Shown here piece after piece: positions 1 to 9,370 of a stretch of 57,046 nucleotides of DNA. The notes beneath the pieces were generated by a model. The model saw only the letters and a program-made list of their open reading frames with translations. It was not told the DNA's origin and searched no databases. The position numbers were made by a program, and so were the translations under genes. Origin of the DNA: Chitinophaga pinensis (lineage in GTDB: Bacteria; Bacteroidota; Bacteroidia; Chitinophagales; Chitinophagaceae); NCBI GenBank assembly GCA_945860605.1, contig CAMAQL010000004.1, forward strand, positions 1 to 57,046, given 5' to 3'. Each line of letters begins with the position of its first letter. Positions within the stretch are counted from its first letter, which is position 1.

Positions 1-2782
1 CATCAAAAACCAATTCATCATGCACTTGTAAAATCATTTTTGATTCCCAATGTTGCTTTTTCATTTCTTGATGGATCTTAATCATCGCCAGCTTAATCAT
101 ATCTGCCGCAGAACCTTGAATAGGGGAGTTGATGGCATTACGCTCAGCAAATCCACGCACTGTAAAATTAGAAGAGTTGATATCTCTTAGCCAACGCTTA
201 CGACCCATTAAAGTTTCAACAAAGCCTTGTTCTTTTGCCTTATTGATTTGCTGGTCCATGTACAATTGAATATTGGGAAATTCTTTTTTATAATTATCAA
301 TGATCTCTTTTGCTTCTGTTCTTGAAATACCTAGGTTTTCTGCTAGGCCAAAAGCCCCCTGTCCGTAAATAATACCAAAGTTGACACTCTTGGCTTTATA
401 GCGTTGTTCTTTTGTCACTTCTGCTTCGGCTATCCCATATACTTTTGCAGCCGTTGCTGTGTGGATGTCTTTTCCTTTTTTAAATGCATCACACATATTT
501 GGATCACCACTAATAGCGGCAACCACCCTTAATTCAATTTGAGAATAATCCGCACTCACTAAAATACGAGCAGGGTCTCTCGGGATAAATGCTTTTCGAA
601 CTTCTCTTCCACGCTCTGAACGAATGGGTATGTTTTGCAAATTTGGATTGGTGCTACTTAGCCTTCCTGTCACAGCAACTGCTTGCGCATAGCTGGTGTG
701 GATTCTTCCGGTTTTAGGATTGACGATGGCTGGCAGTGCATCTACATAAGTAGATTTTAATTTACTTAGTTCTCTGAAATTTAAAATGTCATCTACAATT
801 TTATGTTTTGCTGCCAATTTTGCTAGCACGTCTTCTCCTGTAGCGTATTGACCCGTTTTTGTTTTCTTTGCTTTTGGATCAATCTTTAAAATATCAAATA
901 AGACTTCGCCCAATTGTTTTGGAGATGCAAGATTAAAACGCACACCCGCTTGTTCAAACACACGCTCTTCGCTTATTTTAATATCCGATTCTAATACCTT
1001 ACTATACTCATTCAAAAATTGTTCATCTACTTTCACCCCCTCAAATTCCATATCCACCAATACCTGCATCAACGGATTTTCGACTTCTTCAAAGACACGC
1101 TTGACTTCGCGTTTGGTCAACAAGGGTTCAAAGCATTCTTTTAATTGAAAAGTAATATCCGCATCTTCTGCAGCGTACTCGGTGATTTGATCCAACGGAA
1201 CATCACGCATCGTACCTTGGTTTTTTCCTTTTTTTCCTATCAGGGTTTGAATACTCACTGGCGCATATCCTAAAAACTGTTCGCTCAGGATATCCATGCT
1301 GCGCCTGCCTTCTGGCTCTATCACATAGTGCGCTAGCATGGTATCAAAAGTCTTGCCTTTTAAAATTACACCATACCATTTTAAGACTAAGAAATCATAT
1401 TTTAAATTTTGTCCAATCCATGTAATGGTTTCATCTTCAAATAAGGGCTTCAGTTTATTCAAGATATGTTTTGCTCCATCGTCGCCGTCGCCATCGTTCG
1501 CAACAGGCAAATAAAATCCCGTATGCGTTGTGTTTGAAAAACTTAATCCAACTAACTGCACATTGTTGGCGTCAATGCCCGTTGTTTCTGTATCAATACA
1601 GATTTCTTTTTTAGCTATTATCTTTTTTATAAAAGATTCAATCGCCTCATCGCCAATAATGGTTTCATAAGTATGTGAAGTATTTTCAATATTTTTATTG
1701 GCAATTAATTTTGGTAAGTCTGATGCAGCTTCTTCTTCTTCATAACCAGGATTGCCGGGTTCGTCATTGGGTTCTAATACAGATTGTGTTCCTGTTTCAG
1801 AATCAAGGACAATTGTTTTTGTTTTTACACTAGGCTTTTTTGTTTTGACTTCGTTACCAAACAAATCTGTTTGCACTTCGGGGTCTTGCGCTACCACAAC
1901 TTCGAAATCACCACCCAGTATGCGTTTGCCAAGGGTCTTAAATTCAAGTAAATTAAAAATTTCAGTTAATGCAGGTATATTTTTTTCAGATAATTGATAA
2001 TCTTCTTCGTGAAACTGCACCGGCACATTGGTAATGATGGTGGCTAATTTTTTACTCATGATAGCAGATGCTTTTCCAGCTCTCACTTTTTCACCCATCG
2101 CGCCTTTGATCTTATCTGCATTCGCTAATACGCCCTCTAGCGTATCATACTCTTTTAATAATTTAGCTGCGGTCTTTTCACCCACGCCAGGTATACCTGG
2201 AATATTATCTGCTGCATCACCCATTAAGCCCAACATGTCTATCACTTGATCTACACGAGCGATATCCCATTTGGCTTTTATTTTTTCGGCATCTAAAATT
2301 TCTCTTTCATTACCAAATGCAGGCGGCTTCCACATATACACATTGTCTTTTACCAATAATTGACCATAGTCTTTATCGGGTGTGACCATATACACTTCGT
2401 AGCCCATGTCTGCAGCCTGCCAAGCCAAAGTGCCAATCACATCGTCTGCCTCATAACCATCGCATTCTACCACAGGAATATTAAACCCTTCAATGATGGC
2501 TTTAATGTGGGGTAGTGAGCTTAATAAATCCTCGGGGGCTGCTTCTCTGTTGGCTTTATAGTCTGTGAAGTCGGTATGTCTTTCTGTAGGTGCATGCGTA
2601 TCAAAGCATACGGCAATATGGGAAGGGTTTTCCTTTTTTATAATCTCTAATAGGGTATTGGTAAAACCAAATTGCGCATTGGTATTGATGCCGGTGCTGG
2701 TAATTCTTGGGGTGCGGATGAGTGCATAATAGGCCCTATAAATTAAGGCCAGTGCATCTAGTAGATAGAGTTTTTTAGACAT
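1..2782 (-). CDS. polA: DNA polymerase I, cut by the left window edge
   Basis: Family A DNA polymerase for Okazaki-fragment maturation and repair synthesis. About 927 residues are visible. The N-terminal 5' nuclease domain (about 1-290) shows CFDTHAPTERH, YEADDVIGT and GDAADNIPGIPGVGEKTA. The 3'-5' proofreading domain (about 390-560) looks active, with DTETTG near residue 395, GQNLKYDF and YAAED (DEDDy type). The polymerase domain carries motif A (ADYSQIELR, about 740), motif B (KSVNFGIIYGQG, about 795) and motif C (HDELVFD, about 920), where the window ends, so only a few C-terminal residues are missing. The start ATG is 2780-2782 (MSKKLYLLDALALIYRAYYA). Many Bacteroidota PolI proteins have a similar length. 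The terminator of the upstream operon ends only 16 nt before this start codon. Confidence 0.97.
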   Translation of the reverse strand, partial: MSKKLYLLDALALIYRAYYALIRTPRITSTGINTNAQFGFTNTLLEIIKKENPSHIAVCFDTHAPTERHTDFTDYKANREAAPEDLLSSLPHIKAIIEGFNIPVVECDGYEADDVIGTLAWQAADMGYEVYMVTPDKDYGQLLVKDNVYMWKPPAFGNEREILDAEKIKAKWDIARVDQVIDMLGLMGDAADNIPGIPGVGEKTAAKLLKEYDTLEGVLANADKIKGAMGEKVRAGKASAIMSKKLATIITNVPVQFHEEDYQLSEKNIPALTEIFNLLEFKTLGKRILGGDFEVVVAQDPEVQTDLFGNEVKTKKPSVKTKTIVLDSETGTQSVLEPNDEPGNPGYEEEEAASDLPKLIANKNIENTSHTYETIIGDEAIESFIKKIIAKKEICIDTETTGIDANNVQLVGLSFSNTTHTGFYLPVANDGDGDDGAKHILNKLKPLFEDETITWIGQNLKYDFLVLKWYGVILKGKTFDTMLAHYVIEPEGRRSMDILSEQFLGYAPVSIQTLIGKKGKNQGTMRDVPLDQITEYAAEDADITFQLKECFEPLLTKREVKRVFEEVENPLMQVLVDMEFEGVKVDEQFLNEYSKVLESDIKISEERVFEQAGVRFNLASPKQLGEVLFDILKIDPKAKKTKTGQYATGEDVLAKLAAKHKIVDDILNFRELSKLKSTYVDALPAIVNPKTGRIHTSYAQAVAVTGRLSSTNPNLQNIPIRSERGREVRKAFIPRDPARILVSADYSQIELRVVAAISGDPNMCDAFKKGKDIHTATAAKVYGIAEAEVTKEQRYKAKSVNFGIIYGQGAFGLAENLGISRTEAKEIIDNYKKEFPNIQLYMDQQINKAKEQGFVETLMGRKRWLRDINSSNFTVRGFAERNAINSPIQGSAADMIKLAMIKIHQEMKKQHWESKMILQVHDELVFD

Positions 2783-2797
2783 GGTGCTAAGTTAGCC

Positions 2798-2838
2798 AAA
2801 AAAAATCCTCCCAGTTCAGATTTACCGAGCTGGGAGGA
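2798..2838 (-). terminator. Rho-independent terminator of the amidohydrolase operon
   Basis: A perfect 9-bp stem (2806-2814 with 2830-2838, TCCTCCCAG/CTGGGAGGA) is followed, reading on the minus strand, by a run of eight U (A-run 2798-2805 on plus). It lies 62 nt after the stop of the 434-aa amidohydrolase-like gene. Its U-tract ends 15 nt before the polA ATG. Confidence 0.85.
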
Positions 2839-2900
2839 AACTTATTTTTCCAGGTTTACAAAGCCATTAAAAATAGCATTATAAACGAATGGAATTGGGG

Positions 2901-4205
2901 TTATTTCAATTGATACTTGTGCTTATAACGCTCGTATAATTGTTTGCCTTTATTATCTAATGACACTTTACGACCTTGGATAAAAGCATGGGCAATCACA
3001 CTAGACTTCATGTCTAATAAATCACCATTCACAATTAAAAGGTTCGCGTCTTTTCCCATTTCAATGGTGCCAGCCTTGTCATCGATCCCTAAAATTTTAG
3101 CTGGATTGAATGTCACCGCAGAAAGTGCTTGTTCTTTTGTTAAACCATAAGTAGCAGCTGTTCCAGCGTTGAAAGCAAGGTTACGAAAACGACTTTGATC
3201 GTGCGTATCGTTTAAACAAAATAATACACCTGCTTTTTGCAAAGCTGCTGGTGTTTTATAGGGTTGATCCACGTCGTCATCTTCCATAGAAGGCAAAGAG
3301 TGTTGGCGATCTAAAATCACTGGTACATTATTTTCGGCTAATAAATCTGCAATCTGATAGGCTTCTGTTCCACCAACAATCACCAATTTAAATCCGAATG
3401 ATTTTGCAAGGTCCATCGCCAGTAACATTTGCTTTACTTCGTTTGCGCGAACAAATAATTTTTGCTTGCCTTCAAACAAACCACGCACGGCTTCTAATTT
3501 TAAATTATTTGCAGCATGTGTTTTTTCTTGGTAGTAGGCTTTAGCATCTGTAAAAAATGTTTTGATGGTTTCTATCCTTTCCATCGCCGCTTTCACCGGA
3601 TCGCCTCCAGGACCTGGGCGCATAAAAGCCATACGACCACCACGACGTGGCATCAGACTTGGCATATTAATATACAGTCCATTGTCCATTTTATAGGCAG
3701 CATCTTCATAATTCCATGCGTCTAATTGTACTACACTTGCTTGGCCCTCAATCAATTCGCCTTCTGGTGCAACACCTGCTAACAAAATACCATTCTCACG
3801 CAATACACCAATAATTTTTGAATCTGTGTTGTATGCTACGATTGATCTAATGTTCGCATTGTTTTCACCAATTTCTGTATGATCATTGCTACCTCTCACT
3901 CCAGCACTAATTTCTCTTAGTCCTAAATCAGAGGTTGGCAGAATCAAACCTGGATAAACTTGCTTGCCTGTTCCGTCAATGACTGTCGCACCAGCCGGAA
4001 TAGCAACATTGCCTACGCCTATAATTTTTCCATTTTCAAACGCAACCGTCGCGTCTGTCAAAGTGTTTCCATTTCCTATATGAACTGTGGTATGTGTAAT
4101 TACTGTAACACCTTTTTGTGCAGCAGCTGGATACACATTGTCTTGTGCACTTGCGGTTAAACCTAACAACGCAAGAGCAAAAATGCTTATATATTTCTTT
4201 TGCAT
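2901..4205 (-). CDS. Secreted amidohydrolase-like protein without metal ligands
   Basis: 434 aa with a clear signal peptide (MQKKYISIFALALLGLTASA, then QDN), so exported to the periplasm or outer membrane. The fold is that of the imidazolonepropionase-like amidohydrolases: an N-terminal beta-sandwich (about 32-85, ending VYPGLILP) and the typical C-terminal signature (NPAKILGI, GTIEMGKDANLLIVNGD, about 370-405). The metal-binding HxH expected just after VYPGLI is absent (the sequence there is PTSDLG), and no CH or TH metal site is seen in the middle, so it is probably not a hydrolase by itself. A Met/Arg/Gly-rich stretch lies near 180-205. It is second in an operon, 3 nt after the 1007-aa paralogue, and may be its partner subunit. 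The partner role is inference. Confidence 0.85.
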   Translation of the reverse strand: MQKKYISIFALALLGLTASAQDNVYPAAAQKGVTVITHTTVHIGNGNTLTDATVAFENGKIIGVGNVAIPAGATVIDGTGKQVYPGLILPTSDLGLREISAGVRGSNDHTEIGENNANIRSIVAYNTDSKIIGVLRENGILLAGVAPEGELIEGQASVVQLDAWNYEDAAYKMDNGLYINMPSLMPRRGGRMAFMRPGPGGDPVKAAMERIETIKTFFTDAKAYYQEKTHAANNLKLEAVRGLFEGKQKLFVRANEVKQMLLAMDLAKSFGFKLVIVGGTEAYQIADLLAENNVPVILDRQHSLPSMEDDDVDQPYKTPAALQKAGVLFCLNDTHDQSRFRNLAFNAGTAATYGLTKEQALSAVTFNPAKILGIDDKAGTIEMGKDANLLIVNGDLLDMKSSVIAHAFIQGRKVSLDNKGKQLYERYKHKYQLK

Positions 4206-4208
4206 GGT

Positions 4209-7200
4209 TTAGTTTTTTTGAGATTCGTAAATAGTGTTAAGACCTTCGTTGTGATCATGGTCTCCACACTCTAATAATATTTGCGTAGTTGGTGTAGCTG
4301 GTCTTGTTGGCATGCCGGCTCTTTTATCGCCTAACATTTTTTGGATCAGCTTCGTTCTTTCAGCAGTCACTTGTTTGCTACGCTCCGCATCTTTTTCACG
4401 ATCAAAATAAACAGTACCATCTACAATGGTATATAAAGATTTTGCATAAATACTTAATGGATGCTCGCTCCATAATACTACATCTGCATCTTTACCCACT
4501 TTGATACTTCCTACTTTATTGTCAACATGAAGCGCTTTTGCAGGATTTAAGGTAACCATCTTCAGTGCATCTTCTTCAGATACGCCACCATATTTAACTG
4601 CCTTGCCAGCTTCTTGATTCAGTCTGCGTGCCATTTCAGCATCATCAGAATTAATCACCGTGTTCACACCTACATTATGCATAATTGCCGCATTGTAAGC
4701 AATCGCATCAATCACTTCTGTTTTATATGCAAACCAGTCAGAGAAGGTTGCTGCACTAGCTCCGTGTAATTTCATTTTATCCGCAACCTTGTATCCATCT
4801 AAAATATGCGTGAAGGTGTTGATGTTAAAATCATAGCCCTGTGCTTTGAATTTTTCAACCGCGCGCATCGCATAGGTAATTTCAGTTTGTACATAAGAGT
4901 GACAAGTGATAAAACGTTTTTTATTCATAATCTCGGTCAACGCCTCTAATTCTAGGTCTCTTCTTGTAGTCGTTGGATTTGCTTTCATTGCTTTTTGATA
5001 GTCCACCGCTTTATCAAATGCGTCTGTCAATACTTCTTCAACGCCCATTCTCGTATCAGGAAAACGATTGTTACTAGTAGATGTCGTGCGCTTTACGTTT
5101 TCGCCTAAAGCAAACTTGATGAATGGATCTGCGCCTGCAAATTTCAATCCTTCATCTGTCGTTCCCCATCTTAGTTTAATCAATTGCGTTTGACCGCCAA
5201 TTGTGTTCGCACTTCCGTGAAGGATGTGAGAAGAAGTTACACCACCACTTAATTGACGATAGATATTAATATCCTCTGGATTCATATTGTCTCCCACTCT
5301 TACTTCTGCTGTAGTAGATTGTGCACCTTCGTTAATTGACAATGCAGCAATATGCGAGTGTTCGTCGATGATACCAGCGCTTAAATATTTACCGGTACCG
5401 TCTACCACTCTTGCACCCGCCTCTGTCAATGCCTTTCCAATTTTTGCAATTTTACCCGCTTTTAAAAGCACATCTGTATTTTGTAAAGTGCCTTCTTTTT
5501 CGTTTGTCAATACCGTAGCATTCTTAATTAAGATGGTCTCTTGTTGTGGCATTACTTCGTTTCCTAATCCAACAAACGGATAGGTTACTTTTGAAATTAA
5601 TTTCACCTGCTCTGCCGCTTTCTTTTCTTCCACAACAGCAACTGCAGGAGTAACAAGACTTGCAGACCAAGTTAGCTTGCCGCCCTTTGTATCTGTTCCA
5701 AATCCATTCCAAGCACCGCTTGCAATGACACCACTTAAGCGAATGCTTTCAACACCACGACCCTTTTTCTCTGGAAAACTAATCTTCACCAAAGTTTCGC
5801 TCACTGCAATTTTTGCAGCTAATGTGTCTGTTCCAATAATATTCGCTGATAAGTCTTTTTTAAGCTCAACCATGTAGTCTGTTTTTGTTCCAGCATTATT
5901 GATTGTTAATTTATATTTGCCAGCAAAATTATTCCACTCTGACCCATTCACATCATACTTGTTTCCTTGAATCCAGTTTTCAATAATTTTTGCACTGCTA
6001 TTAAAAATAGGTTCTGTGGTAATTAAAAAATTAGCCAATTTACCTACTTCTAATGAACCCACTTGATCGTATACCCCAATTTGTTGTGCAGGTGTTTTGG
6101 TTAATGCTTCTAATGCTTTTGATTCAGAAAGTCCGTATTGAACCGCTTTTCTAAGATTTGCTAAAAACTGCTTACTGTCTCTCATATCAGACGTACTGAT
6201 ACTAAAGCTAATGCCCGCTTTTTCAAATGCAGCAGGATTAGTTGGTGCCAATTCCCAGTGCTTCATCTCTGATAAAGCAACAAACCTTGCGTCGTTTGCG
6301 TCCTCTACATCCATTGCAGCAGGAAAATCAAGACCTAATATATAAGACGCTTTTATTTTAGCCAACTCGTCTATTCTTTGGTAACCATTATCGGCACCTC
6401 TAATAATATATTGTGTTCCAAATTCTTTCGCAATACGATCTGCTCTTAGGGTAGACCACTTATCGTCAGCCACAAAAATTTGAGGCAAACTCGCGTTGGC
6501 GTTAAAAGCTTCAAGTGATAAATTCACACCCTCAGAAGCTGGTTTAGTGGCATACCACTTTGCATCTAAATAAGTTTGACGCAATAAAGCGATGCTACCC
6601 ATTAAACTGCTTGGATAAGTTTGTGTTGATATTCCTTTATCAAAAGAAAAAACTTGTGCCGCTTTTGATTTTAAAATACTTTGATTTTCGTTTGTGCCAG
6701 CCAAGGTAACCACCGCAGCTGTTCCTCTTGCAATACCATCTTTCACATGTGTCATTACAACACCATAACCATTGTTTCTAAAACCCGCTGCTGCCGATTC
6801 GTCAATGCTGAAAGTCTCTACTGCATTCACTTCTGGCTTAATAGCTTGATTCCAGTTATACGCGCCAGTTTTATTAGAAAGAAACTGTCCTGGTGCGCCA
6901 AAATTAAATCCTGCTGCAGATCGCTTTGGTGTATTTGCACCATAGTCCGTTAAAGGATCTACAAAACTTGGATAGATGAACTTACCATTACAGTCAACAA
7001 CAATTGCTTCTTTAGGAATTTCTACTGTTGCACCAACGGCAACAATTTTACCTTGCTTAATTACAAGTGTTGCTTTTTCAATTTTAGTTTTTTCGTTTTG
7101 AATGATGGTTGCATTGGTAAATGCATACACACCCGTTCTCAAGTCTCTCACTCCGTTAATTGGAAAAGTCTCCTGCGCAAATGCAGTTGCTCCAAATACA

Positions 7201-7232
7201 AGCAAAAAAAGTGATGAAATAATCTTCCTCAT
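4209..7232 (-). CDS. Secreted two-domain amidohydrolase, one domain degenerate
   Basis: 1007 aa with signal peptide MRKIISSLFLLVFGATAFAQ. Two amidohydrolase domains lie in tandem. The N-terminal one (about 25-430) keeps the beta-sandwich and the C-terminal signature (QIGVYDQVGSLEVGKLANF) but has DPLTDYG where the HxH metal motif belongs. After a linker of about 130 residues, the second domain (about 570-985) looks active: DEHSHIA (about 622-628), CHSY (about 776), FTHILDG (about 807) and INSDDAE (about 862) supply the expected His and Asp ligands, followed by NPAKALHVDNKVGSIKVGKDADVVLW. The substrate cannot be read from sequence; relatives cleave cyclic amides or C-terminal dipeptides. It is first in an operon with the 434-aa degenerate paralogue. 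No good -7 box was found upstream. Confidence 0.88.
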   Translation of the reverse strand: MRKIISSLFLLVFGATAFAQETFPINGVRDLRTGVYAFTNATIIQNEKTKIEKATLVIKQGKIVAVGATVEIPKEAIVVDCNGKFIYPSFVDPLTDYGANTPKRSAAGFNFGAPGQFLSNKTGAYNWNQAIKPEVNAVETFSIDESAAAGFRNNGYGVVMTHVKDGIARGTAAVVTLAGTNENQSILKSKAAQVFSFDKGISTQTYPSSLMGSIALLRQTYLDAKWYATKPASEGVNLSLEAFNANASLPQIFVADDKWSTLRADRIAKEFGTQYIIRGADNGYQRIDELAKIKASYILGLDFPAAMDVEDANDARFVALSEMKHWELAPTNPAAFEKAGISFSISTSDMRDSKQFLANLRKAVQYGLSESKALEALTKTPAQQIGVYDQVGSLEVGKLANFLITTEPIFNSSAKIIENWIQGNKYDVNGSEWNNFAGKYKLTINNAGTKTDYMVELKKDLSANIIGTDTLAAKIAVSETLVKISFPEKKGRGVESIRLSGVIASGAWNGFGTDTKGGKLTWSASLVTPAVAVVEEKKAAEQVKLISKVTYPFVGLGNEVMPQQETILIKNATVLTNEKEGTLQNTDVLLKAGKIAKIGKALTEAGARVVDGTGKYLSAGIIDEHSHIAALSINEGAQSTTAEVRVGDNMNPEDINIYRQLSGGVTSSHILHGSANTIGGQTQLIKLRWGTTDEGLKFAGADPFIKFALGENVKRTTSTSNNRFPDTRMGVEEVLTDAFDKAVDYQKAMKANPTTTRRDLELEALTEIMNKKRFITCHSYVQTEITYAMRAVEKFKAQGYDFNINTFTHILDGYKVADKMKLHGASAATFSDWFAYKTEVIDAIAYNAAIMHNVGVNTVINSDDAEMARRLNQEAGKAVKYGGVSEEDALKMVTLNPAKALHVDNKVGSIKVGKDADVVLWSEHPLSIYAKSLYTIVDGTVYFDREKDAERSKQVTAERTKLIQKMLGDKRAGMPTRPATPTTQILLECGDHDHNEGLNTIYESQKN

Positions 7233-7397
7233 ACGCGGTTGATTTTAGTTTTGAATAAAAAAATAAAGCCCATTTTTTCACCCAAAAAATATTGGGGAAT
7301 GGAAAAAGCTCTTCTTTCTAAAGCTACTAAAAACAATGATTCAAATAAGAGGAACTTACTTTTTTTTGATAAATGGTGAAGGGAATAATTGGATGCA

Positions 7398-9266
7398 TTA
7401 TCGACCCATGTATACCATCAGAATTTGAACATCACTTGGATTCACGCCACTAATTCTACTAGCCTGTCCAATTGTAATTGGTCTAATTTTTTTAAACTTC
7501 TGCATCGCTTCAATAGATAGTGCGGGCAATTTATCATAGTCGAAACTATCTGGTATAACCTTGTGCTCTAAGGCAGACATTCGTTCCACGATTTCTTTTT
7601 CTTTCTCTATATATCTTTCGTACTTCACCTGGATCTCTGCTTGCTCTAAATAATCCGGCTCGTTTCCTTGAAGTTTTTCATTTAATGAAGCCGAGTGGTC
7701 CATTAATTGTTGTAAACTAATATTAGGTCTTAAAACTAATTTTGCTGCTTTTTGTTTTTCGGTCATCTCTGCAGAGTCAATGGTAGCAAGGAATCCATTG
7801 ATTTCATGTGGCTCAATAGAGTGCGTATTCAAGGTGTTTTTAATCTCTGCTACGTGATTGTTTTTGTCTTGCACCTTACGCATGCGATCGATACTTGCTA
7901 AACCTAAATTGTAGGATATTTCTGTTAATCTTAGGTCTGCATTGTCCTGACGTAATAGCGTCCTAAACTCTGCTCTAGATGTAAACATTCTATAAGGCTC
8001 GTTGGTACCCTTACTAATTAAGTCGTCTATTAATACACCAATATAAGCATCACTTCTTTGTAAAATAAATGGTGCTTTTTTGTTGATTTTTAAATGTGCA
8101 TTCATCCCTGCCATCATCCCTTGACAAGCAGCTTCTTCGTAGCCGGTGGTTCCGTTAATTTGTCCGGCAAAATATAAATTTTCAATGGCTTTTGTTTCTA
8201 GCGTATACCTTAATTGAGTGGGCTGGAAAAAATCATATTCAATCGCATAGCCTGGGCGAAACATTCTTGCTTTTTCAAAACCAGGAACCTTACGAAGGGC
8301 TTCGTATTGCACCTCTTCTGGTAAACTAGTACTAAACCCATTAACATAGACCTCTACTGTGTTCCAGCCTTCTGGCTCAACAAATAATTGATGTCTTTCT
8401 CTGTCCGCAAATCGATTAATTTTATCTTCAATGCTTGGACAGTATCTTGGACCCACGCCTTCTATACGGCCTTGGTACATTGGGCTTCGGTCAAATCCAG
8501 TTTTTAATATATCGTGTACAATAGGATCTGTATAAGTAATCCAACATGAGCGCTGATCTGCTGCTTTTACTCTTGGAATATCCAAATAACTAAAGCCTAC
8601 CACATCGTCGTCTCCTTTTTGTTCTTCCATTTTAGAATAATCCAAGCTTCTTCCGTCTACTCTTGGGGGCGTGCCCGTCTTTAGTCTATCTGATTCTAGG
8701 CCAAAAGAAACAAGCTGTTCTGTAATGCCAGTGGCTGCTCTTTCTGCCACGCGGCCTCCGCCCATTTGCTTTTCTCCAATGTGCATGATGCCGTTTAAAA
8801 AAGTGCCGCTAGTGATCACTACAGCGTCGGCTAAAATTTCATGTCCCATGCTTGTTTTAACACCACAAGCCTTTCCATTCTTTATAACTAGTTCATTTAC
8901 AGAGTCTTGGTAAAAATCTACATTCGGCGTAAGCTCTAACATCTCTCTCCATTTGCTAGCAAATAGGTGTCGATCGTTCTGTGCCCTAGGGCTCCACATT
9001 GCAGGTCCCTTACTTTTATTCAACATCCTAAACTGAATCGTGCTTAAATCTGAGACAATTCCACTGTATCCACCCATCGCATCTATCTCCCTCACAATTT
9101 GACCCTTGGCAATACCACCCATCGCTGGATTACAACTCATTTGAGCAATGGTCTGCATATTCATAGTAATCAACAAGACCCTAGAGCCCATGTTGGCCGC
9201 GGCTGCTGCTGCTTCAGAACCAGCATGGCCCGCTCCTACTACTATGACATTGTATTTTGGAAACAT
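7398..9266 (-). CDS. mnmG: tRNA uridine-5-carboxymethylaminomethyl modification enzyme MnmG
   Basis: 622 aa, the usual GidA/MnmG length. With MnmE it installs the (carboxymethyl)aminomethyl group on the wobble uridine of certain tRNAs, using FAD, NADH and methylene-THF. Visible are the N-terminal FAD-binding motif VVGAGHAGSEAA (residues 9-20), SCNPAMGGIAKGQ, the GTFLNG and TGTPPR motifs, GQINGTTGYEEAACQG, and the C-terminal helical domain ending in the RISGVNP region that contacts MnmE and tRNA. The start ATG is 9264-9266. A perfect -7 element TATCTTTG ends 7 nt upstream, so the leader is nearly absent. A 38-bp parS-type palindrome begins 12 bp beyond that box. MnmH, another wobble-uridine modifier, is encoded at 37.2 kb. 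Confidence 0.97.
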   Translation of the reverse strand: MFPKYNVIVVGAGHAGSEAAAAAANMGSRVLLITMNMQTIAQMSCNPAMGGIAKGQIVREIDAMGGYSGIVSDLSTIQFRMLNKSKGPAMWSPRAQNDRHLFASKWREMLELTPNVDFYQDSVNELVIKNGKACGVKTSMGHEILADAVVITSGTFLNGIMHIGEKQMGGGRVAERAATGITEQLVSFGLESDRLKTGTPPRVDGRSLDYSKMEEQKGDDDVVGFSYLDIPRVKAADQRSCWITYTDPIVHDILKTGFDRSPMYQGRIEGVGPRYCPSIEDKINRFADRERHQLFVEPEGWNTVEVYVNGFSTSLPEEVQYEALRKVPGFEKARMFRPGYAIEYDFFQPTQLRYTLETKAIENLYFAGQINGTTGYEEAACQGMMAGMNAHLKINKKAPFILQRSDAYIGVLIDDLISKGTNEPYRMFTSRAEFRTLLRQDNADLRLTEISYNLGLASIDRMRKVQDKNNHVAEIKNTLNTHSIEPHEINGFLATIDSAEMTEKQKAAKLVLRPNISLQQLMDHSASLNEKLQGNEPDYLEQAEIQVKYERYIEKEKEIVERMSALEHKVIPDSFDYDKLPALSIEAMQKFKKIRPITIGQASRISGVNPSDVQILMVYMGR

Positions 9267-9273
9267 AAGGGTG

Positions 9274-9281
9274 CAAAGATA
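9274..9281 (-). promoter_or_regulatory. -7 promoter element of mnmG
   Basis: TATCTTTG on the minus strand, a perfect TAnnTTTG match. It ends 7 nt before the mnmG ATG. The place where the -33 element would lie is occupied by the parS-type palindrome at 9294-9331. Confidence 0.7.
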
Positions 9282-9293
9282 AGATGCTTTTAC

Positions 9294-9331
9294 TAAATTA
9301 ATGACGTTCCACGTGGAACGTCATTAATTTA
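9294..9331. other. parS-type site in a 38-bp perfect palindrome
   Basis: Perfect inverted repeat of 38 bp centred between 9312 and 9313. The core GTTCCACGTGGAAC (9306-9319) fits the conserved bacterial parS pattern GTTnCACGTGnAAC bound by ParB. The dyad continues well beyond the core (arms reading AAATTAATGAC outward), which parS alone does not require. It lies upstream of mnmG and overlaps its -33 promoter region. No parA or parB gene is in this window. Confidence 0.8.
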
Positions 9332-9351
9332 TATGGAATATCAAACACTTC

Positions 9352-9370
9352 GTGTTTTCTCGTGGAACAC
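9352..9370. other. Degenerate parS-like site
   Basis: The right half CGTGGAACAC (9361-9370) is identical to that of the perfect site at 9709-9726. The left half (GTGTTTTCT) keeps only the outer GTGTT. It is probably a weak or decayed ParB site. Confidence 0.4.

Noticed and set aside
1752..2249. Open frames on the plus strand inside polA
   Set aside because: They are antisense to the conserved polA frame, with no promoter and unnatural composition.
7280..7300. CCCAA/TTGGG hairpin between mnmG and the amidohydrolase operon
   Set aside because: Short stem and no U-tract on the relevant strand.
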